DNA of 64,000 bases from Roseivivax jejudonensis (GTDB taxonomy: Bacteria; Pseudomonadota; Alphaproteobacteria; Rhodobacterales; Rhodobacteraceae), in assembly GCF_900172265.1 (NCBI RefSeq), contig NZ_FWFK01000009.1, positions 31,939 through 95,938 of the forward strand, written 5' to 3'. Below the pieces are notes generated by a model. The model had not been told where the DNA came from and searched no databases. It saw only the letters and a list, made by a program, of their open reading frames with translations. This document shows positions 55,509 through 64,000 of the stretch, piece by piece; within the stretch, counting starts at the first letter, position 1, and each line of letters begins with the position of its first letter. A program made the position numbers and the translations under genes.

Positions 55509-58500
55509 ATGACAGAGCGCGCGCGGGTCGCGGCCGTCCTCGGCCCGACAAACACGGGCAAGACCCACTACGCGATCGACCGGATGCTGGGCTACCGGAC
55601 CGGCATGATCGGTCTCCCGCTACGGCTCCTGGCGCGCGAGGTGTACGACAAGATCGTTCGCGCGCGGGGGCCTTCCGTCGTCGCCCTCATCACCGGGGAA
55701 GAGCGGATCGTGCCGCCGCGGGCGACTTACTGGGTCTGCACCGTCGAGGCGATGCCCGAGGGCATGGGCTGCGACTTCGTCGCGATCGACGAAATTCAAC
55801 TCTGTGCCGATCCCGAGCGCGGGCATGTCTTTACCGACCGTTTGTTGCGGATGCGGGGGCTGCGCGAGACCGTGTTCATGGGCGCGCACACGATGCGGGG
55901 CGCCATCGCCGCACTGGTTCCGGGCGTGGAATTCGTGCGGCGCGAACGCATGAGCCAACTGAGCTACACAGGTTCGAAAAAGATAAGCCGCCTGCGCCCC
56001 AGAACCGCGATCGTCGGCTTTTCGGTTGAGAATGTATACGCCACGGCCGAGCTTCTGCGGCGACAGAAGGGCGGCGCGGCGGTCGTCATGGGCGCGTTGA
56101 GCCCGCGCACGCGCAATGCGCAGGTGGCGCTCTACCAGAACGGAGAGGTCGATTTTCTCGTCGCGACGGATGCCATCGGCATGGGCCTGAACCTCGACAT
56201 CGACCACGTCGCGTTCTCGTCCCTGTCGAAGTTCGACGGCAGACGCATGCGCCCGCTTGCCCCGAACGAGCTGGCGCAGATCGCCGGGCGGGCCGGTCGC
56301 GGGATGTCCGACGGCACCTTTGGCGTGACAGGCGAGGCGCAGCCGCTCGACGATGACACCGCCGAAGCGATTGTCGACCACAGGTTCACTCCGATCCGCA
56401 AACTCAACTGGCGCAACGCGAATCTGAGCTTCGCGTCGGTCGAGAAACTGATCGCGTCGCTGGAGGCGTCCCCGACCGACGAACGTCTGACCAAGGCGCG
56501 CGAAGCGGACGATCTCGTCGCGCTCCGGGCGTTGTCGCGCGATGCGGAGGTCACCGCTCGCGCCTCTGACCCCAAATCGGTTCAACTATTGTGGGACGTG
56601 TGCCGGATCCCGGACTTTCGCGGCATCAGCCACGCGGAACATGCGGGGCTTTTGCAAGTTATATTCGGGCACCTGCACCAGACGGGGCGGGTGCCGGACG
56701 ATTTCATCGCATCGCAGGTGCGCAGGATCGACCGGACCGATGGCGATATCGACATGCTGTCGAAGCGGTTGGCATATATCCGCACATGGACCTACGTCGC
56801 ACAGCGCAGCGGCTGGGTCCGGGACGAAACGCATTGGCGGGACGAAACCCGCGCGGTAGAAGACAGGCTGTCGGATGCGCTCCATGAGCGACTGACGCAA
56901 AGGTTCGTAGACCGGCGGACGAGCGTGTTGCTTCGCCGGTTGAAGCAGAAGGAGGCCCTCTTGGCCGAAGTGAACGACAAGGGCGAGGTCACGGTCGAAG
57001 GCGAATTCGTCGGCCGGCTCGAAGGATTCCGGTTCCGGCACGATCAGGATGCGCAGGGGCAGGAAGCCAAGACGCTCAAGACCGCTTCGTTGCAGGCGCT
57101 CGCCCCGCATTTCCATCTGCGTGCGGACCGGTTCTACAACGCACCCGACACCGAGATCGATTTCACCGAGCAAGGTGGCCTCATGTGGGGCGATCAGGCT
57201 GTGGGCAAGCTGGCGGCCGGAGACGACCCGCTCAAGCCGCGTGTCGTCGCCTTCGTCGACGACACCGCCGGCCCCGACGTCCAGCAAAAGGTCGAGCGCA
57301 GGCTTCAGCACTTCATCGACCGCAAGATCGCGGCTCTGTTCGAGCCGCTGATGAACATCCAGAAAGACGAAACGCTCACCGGCCTCGCGAAGGGTTTCGG
57401 CTTTCGCATGGTCGAGGCGATGGGTGTCATCCCGCGCGGGCAGGTCGCAGACGAGGTCAAGGCGCTCGATCAGGATGCGCGAGGCGCGCTGCGCAAGCAC
57501 GGAATCCGGTTCGGCCAGTTCACCATCTTCATGGCGGCGCTGCTCAAGCCCGCACCGACACGCCTGCGGCTCGTGCTCTGGTCGCTGGCGAATGGTCTCG
57601 ACACGTTCCCGGAGGCGCCGCCGCCGGGGCTCGTGACGGTTCCGGAAACGCCCGGCCTCGCCACCGATCACTATGCCGTCATGGGATACCGCCGCGCCGG
57701 TCAGCGGGCGATCCGCATCGACATGCTCGAGCGCCTGGCCGACATGATCCGCGGCGAGGACACGCGCGGCGGCTTCGAGGCAACCGCAGACATGCTGTCG
57801 ATCACCGGTCTGACGTTGGAACAGTTCGCCGATCTGATGCAGGGCCTCGGGTACCGGGCTGAACGCGGCGAGCGGACCAAGATGCGCGCCGTGGACCAGA
57901 CGATCCCGACCGACGAGGGTGATGCGCACCAGGCGGCGGTGCCCGAGGTGGGCGCCTCGGCCGAAGAAGAGGCCGCTGCACCGGATCCCGAGGCTGAAGG
58001 GCGCGATGCGCCGGATGAGCCTGTCTTCGACGCCGCGAACGCAACCGCACCCGGGGCGATCACGGAACAGCCTCAGGTCGATCCCGAGAGCCCGGCAGAG
58101 GCCGAGGCGGAGCAGATCCCCGATGCCGATCTCGCGCCGATCGCCGAAGAGCCGGTCGACACCGCGCCGGAAGCGCCTGTCGCCGACGTTCCGGCAGAGG
58201 AAGTGCCGATCGGCACGCCGCCGGACGCCGACGTCGCCGATCCGGAGATCGAGGTATACTACACGTTCACCTGGGCGGGGAACCGCGGCGGCAACCGAGG
58301 CCGTCAGGGGCAGGGGCGCGCCGAAGGCCGCAATGCCGGATCGGACGCAAAAGGCCGGGGAGGCCCGGGCGCAAAGGGCAAGGGAAAGCCGAAAGGTGGC
58401 AAAAAGCCCCAGCGCGACGATCGCGGCGGTGCCAAGTCCGCATCTTCGAAGCCGGAGAAGAAGGATCGTATCGATCCCGACAACCCCTTCGCCGCCGCTC

Positions 58501-58526
58501 TGATGGGGTTCAAGGACCGCTCGTAA
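55509..58526 (+). CDS. Suv3-like ATP-dependent RNA helicase with long acidic/basic tail
   Basis: Superfamily 2 helicase resembling mitochondrial SUV3, 1005 residues. Motif I is LGPTNTGKTH (11-20), motif II DEIQ (94-97), motif V ATDAIGMGLNLDIDHVAF and motif VI QIAGRAGRGMSDG (about 258-270). A helicase-associated region follows to about residue 780. The last 200 residues are low-complexity: first acidic/Pro/Ala-rich (about 800-905), then Gly/Arg/Lys-rich from about 920, an RNA-binding-type tail. SUV3 acts with exoribonuclease in RNA decay; the bacterial role is not well known. The S4 gene starts at the base after its stop. Confidence 0.92.
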   Translation: MTERARVAAVLGPTNTGKTHYAIDRMLGYRTGMIGLPLRLLAREVYDKIVRARGPSVVALITGEERIVPPRATYWVCTVEAMPEGMGCDFVAIDEIQLCADPERGHVFTDRLLRMRGLRETVFMGAHTMRGAIAALVPGVEFVRRERMSQLSYTGSKKISRLRPRTAIVGFSVENVYATAELLRRQKGGAAVVMGALSPRTRNAQVALYQNGEVDFLVATDAIGMGLNLDIDHVAFSSLSKFDGRRMRPLAPNELAQIAGRAGRGMSDGTFGVTGEAQPLDDDTAEAIVDHRFTPIRKLNWRNANLSFASVEKLIASLEASPTDERLTKAREADDLVALRALSRDAEVTARASDPKSVQLLWDVCRIPDFRGISHAEHAGLLQVIFGHLHQTGRVPDDFIASQVRRIDRTDGDIDMLSKRLAYIRTWTYVAQRSGWVRDETHWRDETRAVEDRLSDALHERLTQRFVDRRTSVLLRRLKQKEALLAEVNDKGEVTVEGEFVGRLEGFRFRHDQDAQGQEAKTLKTASLQALAPHFHLRADRFYNAPDTEIDFTEQGGLMWGDQAVGKLAAGDDPLKPRVVAFVDDTAGPDVQQKVERRLQHFIDRKIAALFEPLMNIQKDETLTGLAKGFGFRMVEAMGVIPRGQVADEVKALDQDARGALRKHGIRFGQFTIFMAALLKPAPTRLRLVLWSLANGLDTFPEAPPPGLVTVPETPGLATDHYAVMGYRRAGQRAIRIDMLERLADMIRGEDTRGGFEATADMLSITGLTLEQFADLMQGLGYRAERGERTKMRAVDQTIPTDEGDAHQAAVPEVGASAEEEAAAPDPEAEGRDAPDEPVFDAANATAPGAITEQPQVDPESPAEAEAEQIPDADLAPIAEEPVDTAPEAPVADVPAEEVPIGTPPDADVADPEIEVYYTFTWAGNRGGNRGRQGQGRAEGRNAGSDAKGRGGPGAKGKGKPKGGKKPQRDDRGGAKSASSKPEKKDRIDPDNPFAAALMGFKDRS

Positions 58527-58907
58527 GTGGCCGAGGCGTCGCCCAGGCTGCGTGTCGACAAGTGGATGTGGCACGCGCGTTTCTTCAAGACGCGAAGCCT
58601 CGCGGCCAAGGTCGTGACCGCCGGCAACGTGCGTCTGAACGGGACGCGGATCGCCAAGGCAAGCGTGGCCGTCGGCGCGGGCGATGTTCTGACGTTTCCA
58701 CAGTCGCGAGACGTGCGCGTTGTGCGCGTTGTCGCGCTCGGCGAACGGCGCGGACCCGCCCCGGAGGCGAAGGCACTCTACGACGATCTGTCACCGCCCG
58801 AGCCGCGTGCGCCCGATCCGTCGCGGCCGGTGCCCGAGGCCGGCGGTCGGCCGACGAAAAAGGCGCGTCGCCAGCTCGATCACACTCGCGGAGGAGCGCT
58901 TGATTGA
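58527..58907 (+). CDS. S4 domain RNA-binding protein (Hsp15-like)
   Basis: 126 residues. The S4 domain is LRVDKWMWHARFFKTRSLAA, KVVTAGNVRLNGTRIAKAS and VAVGAGDVLTF. The Pro-rich C-terminal tail ends in basic residues. Hsp15 binds stalled 50S subunits with nascent chains. The GTG start directly follows the helicase TAA, so translation is coupled, and both probably act on RNA. Confidence 0.93.
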   Translation: MAEASPRLRVDKWMWHARFFKTRSLAAKVVTAGNVRLNGTRIAKASVAVGAGDVLTFPQSRDVRVVRVVALGERRGPAPEAKALYDDLSPPEPRAPDPSRPVPEAGGRPTKKARRQLDHTRGGALD

Positions 58908-58953
58908 GCCCCGGCGATGGTCTAGCTGAACGTTCAAAGGAACAGGAAGACCC

Positions 58954-59292
58954 ATGACCTACGTCGTCACCGACAATTGCATCGCCTGCAAATACACCGA
59001 CTGCGTCGAGGTCTGCCCCGTCGACTGCTTTTACGAGGGTGAGAACATGCTCGTAATCCACCCCGACGAGTGCATCGACTGCGGCGTGTGCGAACCGGAA
59101 TGCCCGGCCGACGCCATCCGCCCGGACACCGAGCCGGAGATGGAGAACTGGGTCGAGTTCAACCGCAAGTATTCCGAGCAATGGCCCGTCATCGTTACGA
59201 AAAAGGATCCACTTCCTGAAGCGGACGAGCGTGACGGTGAAGAGGGCAAGATGGACAAGTACTTTTCGGAGGCGGCCGGCGAAGGCGGCTGA
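58954..59292 (+). CDS. fdxA: Ferredoxin FdxA, 7Fe type
   Basis: 112 residues. The N-terminal cluster region is [17 protein letters not shown] (9-25), and the second is [12 protein letters not shown]. The first motif has the 3Fe-4S pattern with Tyr-Thr-Asp in place of a Cys, and the second the 4Fe-4S pattern, giving a 7Fe ferredoxin. The long acidic C-terminal tail is typical of FdxA. It is 46 bases after the S4 gene. Electron partner unknown. Confidence 0.96.
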   Translation: MTYVVTDNCIACKYTDCVEVCPVDCFYEGENMLVIHPDECIDCGVCEPECPADAIRPDTEPEMENWVEFNRKYSEQWPVIVTKKDPLPEADERDGEEGKMDKYFSEAAGEGG

Positions 59293-59380
59293 CGCGATTC
59301 GCGCGGGCATGCGCGGCACTTCGCCGAAACCGCAACGAAGCTGCTGACAGACAAGGATTTTCCACGTTTTGCGCGGGCGC

Positions 59381-59409
59381 TGGCAAAGTGCCCGCCGAAG
59401 TGCTATATT
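59381..59409 (+). promoter_or_regulatory. Putative promoter of carD
   Basis: TATATT (59404-59409) is a good -10 with a TGC extension before it. The matching -35, TGGCAA (59381-59386) at a 17-base spacing, is weak (three of six). It would give a leader of about 150 bases. Confidence 0.4.
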
Positions 59410-59492
59410 TGTGTAACAAATGAGTACGTCGTGTGCATATGACCACCGGGCGCCTGAGCCCCCGGACGTTTAGAATCCTGTCGTCGAGTATT

Positions 59493-59525
59493 GGGTGAAC
59501 GGAAACCTCTCGTTTCCGCTCGCCC
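59493..59525 (+). promoter_or_regulatory. Stem-loop in the carD 5' leader
   Basis: GGGTGAACGGAAAC (59493-59506) pairs with GTTTCCGCTCGCCC (59512-59525) around CTCTC. It forms a 14-position stem with one wobble and one A/C mismatch, ending 42 bases before the carD ATG. Confidence 0.5.
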
Positions 59526-59567
59526 TTCGTGTCGCCCGGACACACGCGGAGCTGCCGAGGAACCTGC

Positions 59568-60077
59568 ATGACCAAAGTCAAGAAGTCCGAATTCTCTCCC
59601 AACGACTACGTCGTATATCCTGCGCACGGCGTTGGCCAGATCATGTCGATCGAGGAGCAGGAGATCGCCGGGATCAAGCTCGAGCTGTTCGTCATCTCCT
59701 TCGAGAAGGACAAGATGACGCTGCGGGTGCCCACGCACAAGGCGACAGAAGTCGGCATGCGCTCGCTGTCGTCGCCCGACGTCGTGAGCCAGGCGATGAA
59801 GACGCTGAAAGGCAAGGCGAAGGTCAAGAAGGCTATGTGGTCGCGCCGCGCCCAGGAATACGAGCAGAAGATCAATTCCGGCGACCTGATCGCCATCGCG
59901 GAGGTCGTGCGCGACCTGCACCGCGCGGACGACCAGCGCGAGCAGAGCTACTCCGAGCGCCAGCTTTACGAGGCGGCGCTCGAGCGTCTGACCCGTGAAG
60001 TCGCCGCGGTCACTGGCGGTGACGAGGTCGCGGCGGCCAAGCAGGTCGACGAGGTTCTGGTCTCGCGCGCCGCGTAA
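59568..60077 (+). CDS. carD: CarD family transcriptional regulator
   Basis: RNA polymerase-binding regulator that stabilises open complexes, 169 residues. The N-terminal Tudor-like RNAP-interaction domain has FSPNDYVVYPAHGVGQIMSI and EEQEIAGIKLELFVISFEKD. The C-terminal helical DNA-binding part includes KAMWSRRAQEYEQKINSGDL and RDLHRADDQREQSYSERQLY with the conserved Trp. The start at 59568 (MTKVKKSEF) is chosen over the ATG at 59529, whose extra residues do not match the family. A strong terminator follows. Confidence 0.96.
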   Translation: MTKVKKSEFSPNDYVVYPAHGVGQIMSIEEQEIAGIKLELFVISFEKDKMTLRVPTHKATEVGMRSLSSPDVVSQAMKTLKGKAKVKKAMWSRRAQEYEQKINSGDLIAIAEVVRDLHRADDQREQSYSERQLYEAALERLTREVAAVTGGDEVAAAKQVDEVLVSRAA

Positions 60078-60101
60078 GACTCCGAGCCCAATCTATCTCA
60101 G

Positions 60102-60128
60102 GGCCGTGCCGCGAGGCACGGCCTTTTT
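60102..60128 (+). terminator. Rho-independent terminator of carD
   Basis: GGCCGTGCC (60102-60110) with GGCACGGCC (60115-60123), loop GCGA, then TTTTT. Starts 24 bases after the carD stop. Confidence 0.92.
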
Positions 60129-60149
60129 CGTTGCGGGATGACGTAGGCC

Positions 60150-62018
60150 TCAGGCCGCGTTGTCCTTCCGCTCCAGAACCGAGAAGAGCGCGGTTTCGAG
60201 CTCTTTCTCGAGCTCCTGGGCGCGGGCGATGTATTCGGGGTTGTCCTTGACGGCGAGCCCGGGTTTCCAGTGCGTCGCGAGTTCGCGCACGATCATGCGG
60301 TCGTGGTGATAGAAGGTCTTTTGCGCCTCGGACGCCTCGAATTCGGTCAGTCCGACGTTTTCCAGCACGTAGCGACCCGCGCGCATGGAGCTGTCAAAGA
60401 GCTCGCGCACGATGTCGTCCGCGCCGGCCTGGTAGAGCTCGTAGACATGGACCCTGTCGCGCGCGCGCGCGACGATATGAAGATCCTCGCCGCGGATCCG
60501 CCGGGCGTAGGCGACAAGTTGGTTGGTGGACTTCGGATCGTCGAGTGCGGCCACCAGCACCCGCGCCTTGTCGAGGCCCGCGGCGTGCAGGAGGTCCGGC
60601 CGGGTCGGGTCGCCGAAATAGCCCTTGAAGCCGAAGCGCCGCATGACCTGGATCGTCTCCATATCGTGATCGACGACGACGGTGGAGAACCCCGAATTGG
60701 TCACCATGCGGTTCACGATCTGGCCGAAGCGGCCGACGCCGGCGATGATGACCGGCGCCTCCTCGGAGATCTCGTCCGCGTCCTGCGTCTCGCCGTCGTC
60801 AGCCATGCGCTTCGACAGCCATTCGTAGCCGATGAAGAACAGCGGCGTGAGCAGCATCGACAACGCGATCACGAGAAGCAGCTGCGCCCCGAGCGCGGCG
60901 CCGAGCACCGATTGCTGGAGCGAGAAGGACACCAGGACAAAGCCGAACTCGCCGGCCTGGGCGAGCCCGAGCGTGAACAGCCATTGGTCGCGCCCGCGCA
61001 GGCCGAAGGCCCGGCCAAGGCCGTACAGGATCGTGCCCTTGAGCACCATGACCCCGAGCGCGAGCCCGAGAAGCGTGAAGGGCGCGTCGAAAAACGTGCC
61101 GAAGTCGATGCCGGCGCCGACGGTGATGAAGAAAAGCCCGAGCAAGAGGCCCTTGAAGGGCTCGATGTCGCTCTCGAGTTCGTGCCGGAACTCGCTGTTG
61201 GCCAGCACAACGCCCGCGAGGAACGTTCCGAGCGCGGGCGACAGGCCTACGAGGATCATCAGGAACGCGATCCCGAGCACGATCAGCAGCGACAGAGCGG
61301 TGTACATCTCGCGCAGGCGGGCGGAGTGGATGAAGCCGAAGACGGGCCGGATCAGGAACGCGCCCGCAAGGATGATCGCCGCGATCGCTCCGAGCGTGAC
61401 GAGAGCGACGCCCCAGCCCGGCAGTCCCTCGACGAGGCTCATCGTATGGTGCGCGTCCTCGGCCGAAGACCGTGCGATCGAGCCGTCCTCCGACAGCGTC
61501 GCCGTGCCCACGCCCCCGAGAAGCGGGAGAACGACGAGCATAGGGATCACCGCGATATCCTGCGTCAGCAGAACCGAAAAGGTCGAGCGTCCGCCGGTCG
61601 TCTGCATCAGCCCCTTTTCCGACAGCGTCTGCAGAACGATCGCAGTGGAGGACAACGCAAAGATCATGCCGACCGCGATGGCCGGCCCCAGCGCCAGGCC
61701 AAAGAGCGTGGCCGCGCCGGTCACCGCCGCGCCGGTGATGAGGATCTGAAGCCCGCCGAGACCCACGAGCTTCTGCCGCATGTCCCAGAGCGCCCGTGGT
61801 TCGAGCTCGAGTCCGATCAGGAACAGCATCATCACAACGCCGAACTCGGCGAAGTGCTGCAGGTCGGAGGTCGCGGTGATGAGGCCCAGGATCGGCCCGA
61901 TCACGATGCCGGCGGCGAGGTAGCCCAGCACCGAGCCGAGGCCGAGCCGCGCCGCGAGCGGCACCGCGATCACCGCCGCGGCGAGGAAGATGGATGCCTG
62001 GTAGAGAAAGGTTTCCAT
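60150..62018 (-). CDS. Monovalent cation:proton antiporter-2 family, KefB/KefC-like
   Basis: Potassium/proton antiporter, 622 residues. The N-terminal Na/H-exchanger domain has 11-13 membrane segments (from ETFLYQASIFLAAAVIAVPL). The C-terminal RCK/TrkA-N domain starts near residue 430 with APVIIAGVGRFGQIVNRMVT and continues with FSTVVVDHDMETIQVMRRFG. It closes in an acidic/basic tail. The start at 62018 (METFLYQ) is preceded by GAGGCGAC; a frame from 62081 is rejected. KefC-type proteins are gated by glutathione, but gating is not readable here. Confidence 0.94.
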   Translation of the reverse strand: METFLYQASIFLAAAVIAVPLAARLGLGSVLGYLAAGIVIGPILGLITATSDLQHFAEFGVVMMLFLIGLELEPRALWDMRQKLVGLGGLQILITGAAVTGAATLFGLALGPAIAVGMIFALSSTAIVLQTLSEKGLMQTTGGRSTFSVLLTQDIAVIPMLVVLPLLGGVGTATLSEDGSIARSSAEDAHHTMSLVEGLPGWGVALVTLGAIAAIILAGAFLIRPVFGFIHSARLREMYTALSLLIVLGIAFLMILVGLSPALGTFLAGVVLANSEFRHELESDIEPFKGLLLGLFFITVGAGIDFGTFFDAPFTLLGLALGVMVLKGTILYGLGRAFGLRGRDQWLFTLGLAQAGEFGFVLVSFSLQQSVLGAALGAQLLLVIALSMLLTPLFFIGYEWLSKRMADDGETQDADEISEEAPVIIAGVGRFGQIVNRMVTNSGFSTVVVDHDMETIQVMRRFGFKGYFGDPTRPDLLHAAGLDKARVLVAALDDPKSTNQLVAYARRIRGEDLHIVARARDRVHVYELYQAGADDIVRELFDSSMRAGRYVLENVGLTEFEASEAQKTFYHHDRMIVRELATHWKPGLAVKDNPEYIARAQELEKELETALFSVLERKDNAA

Positions 62019-62133
62019 GTCGCCTCGTCGCCTCCGATGCCCGCCGCGCGGATGATGGCGCGATGCGGGGCGCAAGGGCAACCGGCAACCCCGGATCGCG
62101 ACCGAGCGCCGCGCACAAATGCCCGTCGAGGCG

Positions 62134-62607
62134 TCAGACGGGGTAGGGCGCGTCGGGTTTCGTCTGATCCATGACGATCTGGCTCTGGACGCGCGCCACC
62201 GTCGGGTGGGTCAGGAGCACCTCGTGGATCAGCCGGTTCAGCGCGGGAAGATCTTCGCAGAAGACGCGCAGGAGATAGTCGGCCTCCCCGGTCAGGGTCC
62301 AGGCCGAGATGATCTCGGCCCGCGTTCGCAGAAGCCGCGCAAAGCTCTGGCCGTGCTCCGCGCCGTGGGCGCGCAGCTGCACCTGCACGAAGGCCTGAAC
62401 CGCGAGCCCGAGCCGCGCCGGATCGAGCCGCGCGATGTAGCCGCGAATGTATCCCGCCGCCTCGAGCCTCTGGCGCCGGCGTCCGACCTGGCTCGCCGAG
62501 AGGTGGAGGCGACGGCCGAGTTCCTCGGCCGTCAGGTGCGCGTCCTGCTGCAGCTCAGACAAGAGCTTCAGATCGGTCTCATCGAGCGTTGCGCGGGAGT
62601 CTTGCAT
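62134..62607 (-). CDS. Lrp/AsnC family transcriptional regulator (probable hppD regulator)
   Basis: 157 residues. The N-terminal winged helix (LDETDLKLLSELQQDAHLTA through LSASQVGRRRQRLEAAGYI) is followed by the RAM domain (AWTLTGEADYLLRVFCEDLP, HPTVARVQSQIVM). The start is the ATG at 62607; an in-frame ATG at 62766 would overlap hppD. It is divergent from hppD, 118 bases between starts, the classic arrangement for an Lrp-type regulator of tyrosine/phenylalanine catabolism. Confidence 0.92.
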   Translation of the reverse strand: MQDSRATLDETDLKLLSELQQDAHLTAEELGRRLHLSASQVGRRRQRLEAAGYIRGYIARLDPARLGLAVQAFVQVQLRAHGAEHGQSFARLLRTRAEIISAWTLTGEADYLLRVFCEDLPALNRLIHEVLLTHPTVARVQSQIVMDQTKPDAPYPV

Positions 62608-62725
62608 GATGCGCAGGTTATGCGCGGCGGATCCGGCATGAAAGGGCGAAACGGAGACCGGAATGCGCGGACGCCGCAAGAACGCCCTCTTATCTTGAAT
62701 ACCGACACGATCGAGGAGGACCGAC

Positions 62726-63814
62726 ATGGGACCGTTTCCGCACGACGCACCCAAAGCCCGCATCACCGCCGAGAACCCCGCCGGGACCGACGGGTTCGAA
62801 TTCGTGGAATTCGCGCATCCCGAACCGCAGGAGTTGCGCGATCTCTTCGAGCGGATGGGCTACACGCATGTCGCCAATCACAAGGCCAAGGCGATCGAGC
62901 TTTGGCAGCAGGGCGACATCACCTACGTCCTGAACGCCGAACCGGGCAGCTTTGCCGCGCGCTTCGTCGAGGAACACGGCCCCTGCGCCCCGTCGATGGC
63001 GTGGCGCGTGGTCGACGCCCGGCACGCGCTGGATCACGCCGTGAAGCTCGGCGCCGAGGAGTACGAAGGTGACGACAAGACGATGGACGTGCCGGCGATC
63101 AAGGGCATCGGCGGATCGCTCATCTACTTTATCGAGGATTACTACGACACCTCTCCCTACAATTGGGAGTTCGACTGGATCGCCACGTCGAAACCCGAAG
63201 GCGTCGGGTTCTGGTATCTCGATCACCTGACCCACAACGTGTTCACGGGCAACATGGACACGTGGTTCAAGTTCTACGGCGACCTGTTCAACTTCAAGGA
63301 GATCCGGTTCTTCGACATCGAGGGGAAGTACACGGGCCTCTTCAGCCGCGCGCTGACCTCTCCGTGCGGGAAGATCCGCATTCCGATCAACGAGGACCGC
63401 GGCGAGACCGGGCAGATCGTGAACTACCTCAAGAAGTACAACGGCGAAGGGATCCAGCACATCGCCGTCGGCGCGAAGGACATCTACGACGCCACCGACG
63501 CGATCGCCGCGAAGGGGCTCAAGTTCATGCCGGGGCCGCCCGACACCTACTACGCGCAGAGCCACGATCGCGTTCAGGGCCACGAAGAGCCGACCGAGCG
63601 GATGAAGACGCACGGGATTCTCATCGACGGCGAGGGTGTGGTCGACGGTGGCGAAACGAAGATTCTGCTGCAGATCTTCTCCAAGACCGTGATCGGGCCG
63701 ATCTTCTTCGAGTTCATCCAGCGCAAGGGTGACGACGGCTTCGGCGAGGGCAACTTCAAGGCGCTCTTCGAGTCGATCGAGGCCGAAGAAATGGCACAGG
63801 GCGAATACGGGTGA
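62726..63814 (+). CDS. hppD: 4-hydroxyphenylpyruvate dioxygenase
   Basis: Fe(II) enzyme converting 4-hydroxyphenylpyruvate to homogentisate in tyrosine breakdown. It has 362 residues in two VOC domains. The iron ligands are His in GFWYLDHLTHNVFTGNMDTW, His in EGIQHIAVGAKDIYDATDAI and Glu in GPIFFEFIQRKGDDGFGEGN. The last of these is the family-typical C-terminal motif. AGGAGGA precedes the ATG. The stop codon TGA coincides with the first bases of the IS3 element end, so the last few residues may have been replaced by IS-derived sequence. Confidence 0.95.
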   Translation: MGPFPHDAPKARITAENPAGTDGFEFVEFAHPEPQELRDLFERMGYTHVANHKAKAIELWQQGDITYVLNAEPGSFAARFVEEHGPCAPSMAWRVVDARHALDHAVKLGAEEYEGDDKTMDVPAIKGIGGSLIYFIEDYYDTSPYNWEFDWIATSKPEGVGFWYLDHLTHNVFTGNMDTWFKFYGDLFNFKEIRFFDIEGKYTGLFSRALTSPCGKIRIPINEDRGETGQIVNYLKKYNGEGIQHIAVGAKDIYDATDAIAAKGLKFMPGPPDTYYAQSHDRVQGHEEPTERMKTHGILIDGEGVVDGGETKILLQIFSKTVIGPIFFEFIQRKGDDGFGEGNFKALFESIEAEEMAQGEYG

Positions 63815-64000
63815 CCTGCTCCCCTGAAACCTCCCCACTCTGAGGTTAGTCTGTTCCTCGACAGAGGAGATGAACGATGAAGCGCAGCAGGTTCAGCGAA
63901 GAACAGATCATTGGCATCCTGAAGGAGCACCAGGCCGGGCTGAGCGCGGCGGAGCTCTGTCGGAAGCACGGCGTGAGCGAGCCGACGTTTTACAAGTGGC
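63812..64000 (+). mobile_element. IS3-family insertion sequence, left end (runs off right edge)
   Basis: TGACCTGCTCCCCTGAAAC at 63812 looks like the left terminal repeat of the IS407-type subgroup, starting TG as IS3 ends do. It is followed by an untranslated stretch and the orfA gene. Only the left end is visible, so completeness, right repeat and target duplication cannot be checked. Confidence 0.7.
63877..64000 (+). CDS. IS3-family transposase OrfA (partial)
   Basis: N-terminal 41 residues of the DNA-binding subunit of an IS3 transposase. The helix-turn-helix FSEEQIIGILKEHQAGLSAA and ELCRKHGVSEPTFYKW is characteristic of the IS407/IS3 group. ACAGAGGAG precedes the ATG. OrfB with its DDE catalytic triad lies beyond the edge and would be reached by frameshift in this family. 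Confidence 0.9.
   Translation, partial: MKRSRFSEEQIIGILKEHQAGLSAAELCRKHGVSEPTFYKW

Overview
The window is about 64 kb of a high-G+C alphaproteobacterial chromosome, most probably from a marine member of the Rhodobacteraceae (Roseobacter group). Signs of this are the rpsU/COQ9 pair, the dnaG-rpoD-HlyU block, CarD and the 7Fe ferredoxin next to a Suv3-like helicase, the alphaproteobacterial type of HppD, and a recurring 3'-end repeat (hairpin plus a GAGTATTT..CCAAGAAGAAG-type tail). No tRNA, rRNA, CRISPR array or prophage was seen. The only mobile element is the left end of an IS3-family element at the right edge, directly after hppD.

Layout: 1-7.0 kb holds a peptide (Dpp/Opp-type) ABC importer. 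Binding protein and two permeases are on the minus strand, a fused two-domain ATPase diverges on plus, and an M20 amidohydrolase follows. 7.1-9.5 kb has a Nu-like GST, MscL and a CDF metal exporter. 9.7-15 kb has alanine dehydrogenase with a divergent Lrp-type regulator, a BCCT transporter and a GMC oxidoreductase. 15-21.6 kb holds rpsU, COQ9, two quinone oxidoreductases, purD, a small cysteine-rich protein and xseA. 21.6-31.7 kb is a lipid/acyl-CoA block: gst-fadA-fadJ, merR-acyl-CoA dehydrogenase-RHH-like, a second MerR, two hotdog thioesterases and a MATE exporter. 31.7-34.8 kb has a coupled HAD/hydrolase/dehydratase operon and a small membrane protein. 34.8-37.5 kb has three Tad-like surface proteins.

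37.9-44.2 kb carries gdh, a small exported protein, dnaG, rpoD and hlyU. 44.2-48.9 kb has a DedA protein (with a start-codon problem), membrane and exported small proteins, an SDR, YjbQ, nrdR and ribD. 48.9-55.5 kb has pepF, a DNA ligase/exonuclease pair, a lysophospholipase-like hydrolase, an SCP2 protein and a TPR protein. 55.5-62 kb is Suv3-like helicase, S4 protein, fdxA, carD and a Kef-type antiporter. 62-63.8 kb is an Lrp regulator divergent from hppD, followed by the IS.

Most of the window is ordinary core chromosome. The points worth a second look are small: a DedA gene whose best ribosome-binding site precedes AUA, several clean palindromes and direct repeats upstream of genes, five copies of one 3'-end repeat family, an Ada-like small cysteine protein, an incomplete ligase cassette, and an IS whose end appears to supply the hppD stop codon. 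I found no convincing wholly new multi-gene system.
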